Source: Hofstenia miamia
Lineage: Eukaryota > Xenacoelomorpha > Acoela > Hofsteniidae
NCBI GenBank assembly: GCA_900660155.1
Contig: CABFPE010000437.1
Coordinates: forward strand, 440,486-504,485
Length of the DNA stretch: 64,000 bases
Reading direction: 5' to 3'
Part shown: positions 59,001 to 64,000 of the stretch, piece by piece
Numbering within the stretch: the first letter of the stretch is position 1
How the letters are laid out: each line of letters begins with the position of its first letter
Notes under the pieces: model-generated
The model's database searches: none
Seen by the model: the letters and a program-made list of their open reading frames with translations, nothing else
What the model was told of the DNA's origin: nothing
Position numbers and translations under genes: made by a program

Positions 59001-62000
59001 AGTGGATTTTGCAGTAAGGATGAGCGATTCGAGCTGGCGTCTTTGTTCATCAAGGTCTTTTAATTTCAACAGTGAAGCTTGAATATCGGACTTAATTCTG
59101 GCCAGTGCTTTAGAGTCCAAATCATCGGCGCGACTGGGAGTTCTATTCCATGCTTCAACAGCGCGAGGTAAATGACGAAGTAGACGTTTGACAGCAAGCT
59201 CAACACCGCATTCTTCGCAACAATAATCGGAGTCGGGTCGTGCTGATTTGATACAACCTGGGCCGTAGCACTGAACAACCGGCTTATTTGACGCGGTGTT
59301 CGATCTTCGAGAAGAAGAATGATTAATTACAGGGAGATTTTCATCATCTAAGCAATTCCTTTATTTAAGAACGAAACAACAACAAACGAGAAATCTATTA
59401 ATATGGTGCTATCATTAACTGTACATTATGAAATGGATTTCAAATAAAACAAATAAAAATGAAAATACATGTATACCATTCAAAAACTAAGATGAAAATG
59501 GTACATATTAGATCGTTTATTAAATATGTGCTGCACAGATTTAATTCTTAATTGCATCATTCCAGATTACTAAATAAATTCCAATAAAGAATGAAAATTC
59601 ACTGTGCATGCTTCCTGTATTAGCTTTAGTATTAGCTAATAAGTCTATACTCATTCATATTTAAACTTTTGCAAAAAATGAGTGAAGATCTAAACAAATG
59701 AAATTTAAAGATAATATAAATACGGCCCTGTGAGTACTCGAAATTTATGCATTTACAGTTTTCGAGTTGGGTCGACTTAATTTGAGTTTTTAATTTGATC
59801 TTGAATAGTACATTGCGTGATTGCCAAATTATATATATATATATATATATAATGAATGAAAAAACTTTCTACAAATATTTTTTCATGGTTTATTGTCGTT
59901 GAGCCATACTGTATAGTGAATTATCATAAATAGCATCAAAGTGTTCGAATTGATCGATATTAAGTTGGCAATCTCTCCTTAACTGTCAGATGAAGATTAA
60001 ATAGTTCATAATTTTTTAACATAAAATGTTTCACTTTTCAGGCATTCATAAAAGCTATTTTAAAACCTCAATAGCTTTTTAAATTGGTAAACAAACTTCA
60101 CGCATTTATACAAATGATATGTGATAAGCCTTTTGTTTTTAATTTAATATCACCATTGATTGGTTAGTATGAAATACTACAATTGTAATTACTATTTTTT
60201 AACAAATTACAAACTTAATGCTAAAATTCACATTTTTTATACTGGTAAAAAAGTTGATTATTTAATAGTAACTTCACATCTATGATATTGATAGGATTAT
60301 GTGCGCAGACAAGGCTCGAGATTCGAAATTCGACTCTACTCGAATTTTAAGAGGCCAACCCGACTCAACTCGACTCGCCCTAAGTAAAAATTTTCGAAAC
60401 AATATATTATGTTAAATCCGATGTATAACTAGCTCAGTAAAAACACATTGTATGTCTTTCAAAGAAGATGGATGACAAAAAAACAACTGAAAACCTATGT
60501 AATTAAAAGAGTGCCAAGTAAAAATACTCTAACAACTTCGAAGTTGAAATAGAAGCTAAAAAAAGTTTGATATAAACTTAATACAATATTTTTTCAAAAT
60601 ATTACGATCTCTTTTTAATTTTACATCGCTTTATTATTTTCAACGTTAGATTTAGCATTTGTCATTTACTATATAAAGTTAAAAATTTTTAAAATCCTTG
60701 AAATATTTTTGAAAAAAAATTGCCTAAAATGCTTAAAGCGATTTTTTTTCTAAAAAAATTTAAATAACATAATTGAACATATTGGTCGAAGTTCGCCATA
60801 CTGGCGCATTAAAAGCTTTGTGCGAATTCATTAAAATAAAGTATAGGTGATTGAAAAACTTAAAATGATACAACGGAAATAATATAACAATTTAATTTTG
60901 AAGCAAATTACTTTCTTCTTTGACTACAAAAACTTGACTGCAAATCTTATTTCTTCATTATGTGCAAAAGATGAACATAAAAGTTATCATTTACTTTCAA
61001 TGCCAACGAAACAATACAATTAATGATCGTTATACCATAATCAGCATAACTGAAATGAAGATAGATCTTAAAATTGCTAATGGCAAACAAGATAGTTTGT
61101 CTTTCAAAAATTTGACTGTTAAATTTGTCTGTGTTAGTACAAAAAACCTGCTAAGTAATTCTTATTGGTGCAAGGTGTGAAGACGAAAGTTCATTTGAAA
61201 AAAACAATCTGGTAACTGGAAACATTAAATATACTTTTATCATTCTGATTGATAAATTTTATAATTAAACTGTTAACAAGATAAACCTGAAAGTTCACAT
61301 AATTGTTAAATATGAACACAATTTTTACTAAAACAGAAATAGTAATTTACGCTGTACATTGAAGGCTTTGTAACTGCAATACAGATACCAAAATTATTCC
61401 ACATGGTGAAAAATAAACAACAAGCATTTGTCTTTAATAGTTGTATTACAGTTATGCTAAATATTATGCCAAGTACTTAATCTTGTTTTATTTGATTTCC
61501 TACAAAAAATTTTTTCTTAATGGTTTATGACATAGGCGCTTATTGGCAGAATATTTTTTGCAATGACTATCAAGGCGATGGCTTTTGAGGTTTTTGTATT
61601 TTATCACCTACCTTGTGTTGAATTGTTGATCTACCACAAAATTCTCAATTACTTAACTAAACCTTTGGAATGAATATTATTTTTCCTAAACTTGATAATT
61701 TTTTTTGTCTATTTTCAAGTGAACATTTATGCAGCCCTGGTCGCATCCATAAGAGAAACGAAATCTTAAAAAAATATACAGTAATTAGCAGTATCTGTAA
61801 TAATAAACAAAAAAATTTAATAGTAGTAAATAATAATCTACCTCAATATGTAAGCATAAAAAACGGTTCAGTTCTGATTTGTTAACATAATAAAAACATA
61901 TAAAGCACCAAGGTAAAATTAACATGTGTCCAAAGCAAACAAATTTTCAATGAACGAATATAATTCACTCGTAACAAAAACAGCAAAATCCGCAATTATG

Positions 62001-63041
62001 AATTTTATTGAGAACAGTTTTAATGGGGGTGCATTTATGTGGAATTGTGAAAACAAAACTACGTATGCCACTAATAGAGGCCGTTGTGGTATGAGAATTT
62101 TGGGAGTCGGTTTGATTCGGTTTTCGGTATCACTCAAAATACCGCGAAATCAATACGATATGACTATGAAAATCAATAGTTTATTTGGCATATATATATA
62201 TATTCTGTCTCATTAATGAACCTATACTAAGGAGTCACACATGACACATATCAATAATAAATCGTTATTGAATGAGTAGCATCCATGTTAACAGTGAAAT
62301 TGAAATTTGGTTACTGCTTTACCAGCTACAGAAGTAGTTCAAGTTTTCATATTGTACATATTGACCCGAGTGCTTGTATATAATACAGATACCCATAAAT
62401 AAAATAGCGATCAATTTTTAGGCAAGATATCACGGTATCGGTATTTTTCGTAATTGTCAAAATACCGCGATATCAGTTTCTGTATCGGTATATCACCGAG
62501 CCCTAGCCATTAATCTGTTTAATATACTAAAGGCTCTAAATGTAATACACACAGTGAAGTACAAAAAAGAACATAAATTCGATTAATACTTGATTAAAAC
62601 ATGAATTTAAACAAAATAATGTGAATTTGCAAACTGTATAATATATAATAATAATCAACAAAAATATTACCTGGTAAATGGTCGGATTCATCGTCTGAAA
62701 TCTTGAGTTTGAATTCTACAGATGGTTTACTGCGTTTTTCAATGCGAGGTTTCTTTGCTGGCCTGTTCAACTTAATAGGTGATGTAGTAGATTTTATCTT
62801 GAAAGATCTCGAAGAGCCACCGGCGTAGTATTCATGAGCGGCGTAATTTGAATAACGTAAACAATGCTTAAGCACGCAGTTGCCGTGACCATCTATACAG
62901 AATGTGCATTTGCCACATGAGTCTTTTTGCCGACATGCTTCGCATTTTTCACATCTTCTCGACTGCATCAGTTCACGATATTTGCGCTTGTATTTTATCC
63001 GTAAGGTTGGAAATTTATCGCGACAGCGAGTGCAGAAAAAC
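56056..63041 (-). CDS. CXXC1: CXXC finger protein 1 (CFP1), 3' four exons, partial
   Basis: CFP1 recruits the SET1/COMPASS H3K4 methyltransferase to CpG-rich promoters. Exons (minus strand): 63041-62671, 59347-58973, 57245-56980, 56316-56056 (TAA), in consistent phase; 423 residues are visible. The first exon starts with the end of the PHD finger (FFCTRCRDKFPTLRIKYK, human WYCRECREKDPKLEIRYR), then the CXXC finger. The next has CYGPGCIKSARPDSDYCCEE, and VKRLLRHLPRAVEAW plus a coiled coil (LKDLDEQRRQLESLILTAK). Next come CGHSVSTASCVKHMERCFAK and TFCKRLKVLCPEHTKDYK, then EVCGCPLTTDLFKRSGAFC and LESLYEQERNV, as in the C-terminal SET1-interacting region. Earlier exons (start and most of the PHD) were not found in 63042-64000 and are probably off the edge. 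The CXXC finger is shortened (see findings). Confidence 0.92.
56317..58972 (-). other. CXXC1 3' introns
   Basis: Introns 56317-56979 and 57246-58972. No mobile element or RNA gene was recognised. Confidence 0.6.
59348..62670 (-). other. CXXC1 intron after the CXXC exon
   Basis: A 3.3-kb intron with a (TA)n at 59829-59851, patches of TCGAG/CTCGAA words near 59735-59795 and 60311-60380 that look like MITE subterminal repeats without clear partner ends, and the hAT-type MITE at 62075-62505. Confidence 0.6.
62075..62505. mobile_element. hAT-type MITE, 431 bp, same family as 34692-36162, inverted
   Basis: The left end TAGAGGCCGTTGTGGTATG and the reverse complement of the right end TAGGGCTCGGTGATATACCG match, respectively, the right and left ends of the 1471-bp element, so this copy is in the opposite orientation and internally deleted. 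Flanking 8-mers GCCACTAA (62067-62074) and GCCATTAA (62506-62513) match at seven of eight positions. It has no coding capacity. Confidence 0.8.
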
Positions 63042-64000
63042 CTAAAATGTATTTAGGAATGGCTTTATTGGAGAATTTGGAATTTAAGAAGAAAAAGCAG
63101 AGAGTTGATATTTAAGTTATTATCATAGTCAATTTTCGTTTTAAAGTCGTCTTAAATGCCGTTATATTCCTTTTGATATGAAAACAAGGAATAGCTAAAT
63201 ACGAGAAAACGCAAAAATAGCAGATCGATTGATATTTCAATAGCTCGCGTTCGCGCTTATTTTAGAGCACAATTTAAGTGGGTGTAAATGCTATATCGTT
63301 TTAAAAATTCCACAATTTAACATTTGGAGAAATGTGACTTAAAAGCGTTTGGATATTTATTTCTAAAAAATTCTTGAGTGGTTATTCGTCAACTGATGAT
63401 GGAAAAGTGAAACACCACTGCATATTCACCTAAAAACCCTAGTAGTTGCAGATTTGATTCTTTTTATCAAAAATTTTTCACAGAATTCCTAATATCACCA
63501 GGTTTAGAATGATTCAGCCCTCTTCACATTGGTGACGAGATACTACTTGATTTCATATGCTGTAAGTCTCAGTATTTTTCATTTTGAAAATTTCGCGAAA
63601 TCATGATCACGTTCATATTCGCGGGTTGATACTTTTACGAATCATTCACTCAAAATAGATTTGAAATGTTATTATATGCTCGACAAATCAAGCTTAATGC
63701 GATTAGTTGCAAATTTGAAATTAAATGAGTCAAGATCATACTGAAATACTAGACAAACTAGGTCCAAGTAGTACATAAAATCTTCAAGAGACGGACATAT
63801 TTGTTACCAACTCACAAATATCGTGAATATATTAATCTCGCACAATCTTAAACTTCCCTGAAATCATCATGTATTTTTCTATAATTATTTTATAATTACT
63901 GCCGTATGCAAAGTGACATGCAAAATATCCCCCATTCGGCTCGCAACATTGACTTTTATCATCTAAATCAAAATATGATCTGTACGAAATTAAAAAATAT
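63042..64000. other. CXXC1 intron or upstream sequence at the window edge
   Basis: I searched the minus strand for the rest of the PHD finger and found none. The sequence is AT-rich and otherwise featureless. Confidence 0.5.

Noticed and set aside
59066-59278. Minus-strand 70-aa frame overlapping CXXC1
   Set aside because: It is a shifted reading of the CXXC1 exon 58973-59347.
59735-60380. Possible MITE with TCGAG-rich ends in the CXXC1 intron
   Set aside because: The two patches do not form matching inverted ends and no target duplication was found.
1-64000. tRNA, rRNA and CRISPR signals
   Set aside because: No B-box-like GGTTCGANTCC with a matching A box, no rRNA core sequence and no regularly spaced repeats were seen.

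Overview
The window is from an animal nuclear genome. It is very AT-rich, genes are split by introns, and the exons translate sensibly with the standard code. No taxon marker is visible. The four recognisable host proteins are long-branch versions of conserved animal proteins. Introns range from 40 bp to 15 kb. A possible acceptor AG lies 6-17 nt upstream of three start codons, and one intercistronic gap is only 128 bp. Together these suggest an invertebrate that uses spliced-leader trans-splicing, such as a nematode or flatworm. That is an inference.

All four host genes are on the minus strand, so the window reads right to left. CXXC1/CFP1 (63041-56056, PHD end off the right edge) reads CpG DNA for the SET1/COMPASS H3K4 methyltransferase. 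Next is a BNIP2/caytaxin/PRUNE2-family BCH-domain gene (54477-46906, 6 exons, 491 aa). NOC4L (45368-39923, 5 exons, 467 aa) is a 40S ribosome assembly factor. MED23 (39794-6374, 12 exons, 1324 aa) is a Mediator tail subunit. Exon joins were derived by hand from splice sites, reading phase and remembered human proteins. The three complete models keep phase throughout.

The rest is mobile DNA and unassigned AT-rich sequence. Left of MED23 there is a 5'-truncated LINE with an (ATCT)n tail beside a Tc1/mariner element with inverted repeats. MED23 intron 8 (13479-28729) holds a mariner-like transposase remnant, a THAP/P-like transposase remnant, a second mariner-type fragment split by a hAT-type element that itself carries a LINE RT piece, a complete-length but broken Ty1/copia fossil (22181-26041, target duplication AATTA), and a BED/hAT transposase remnant with a nested MITE. 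Further hAT-type non-autonomous elements with 8-bp duplications lie at 29753-30100, 34692-36162 and 62075-62505. A 688-bp fold-back Tc1/mariner MITE lies at 36447-37134. A piggyBac element with intact TTAA sites (47883-49863) sits in intron 5 of the BCH gene and is interrupted by a 1000-N gap.

The main points for follow-up are the NOC4L-MED23 operon-like spacing, a CFP1 CXXC finger that keeps its eight cysteines but lacks the KFGG DNA-reading loop, the nested transposons at 18.7-20.4 kb, and the apparently recent piggyBac copy. I saw no tRNA, rRNA or CRISPR array.
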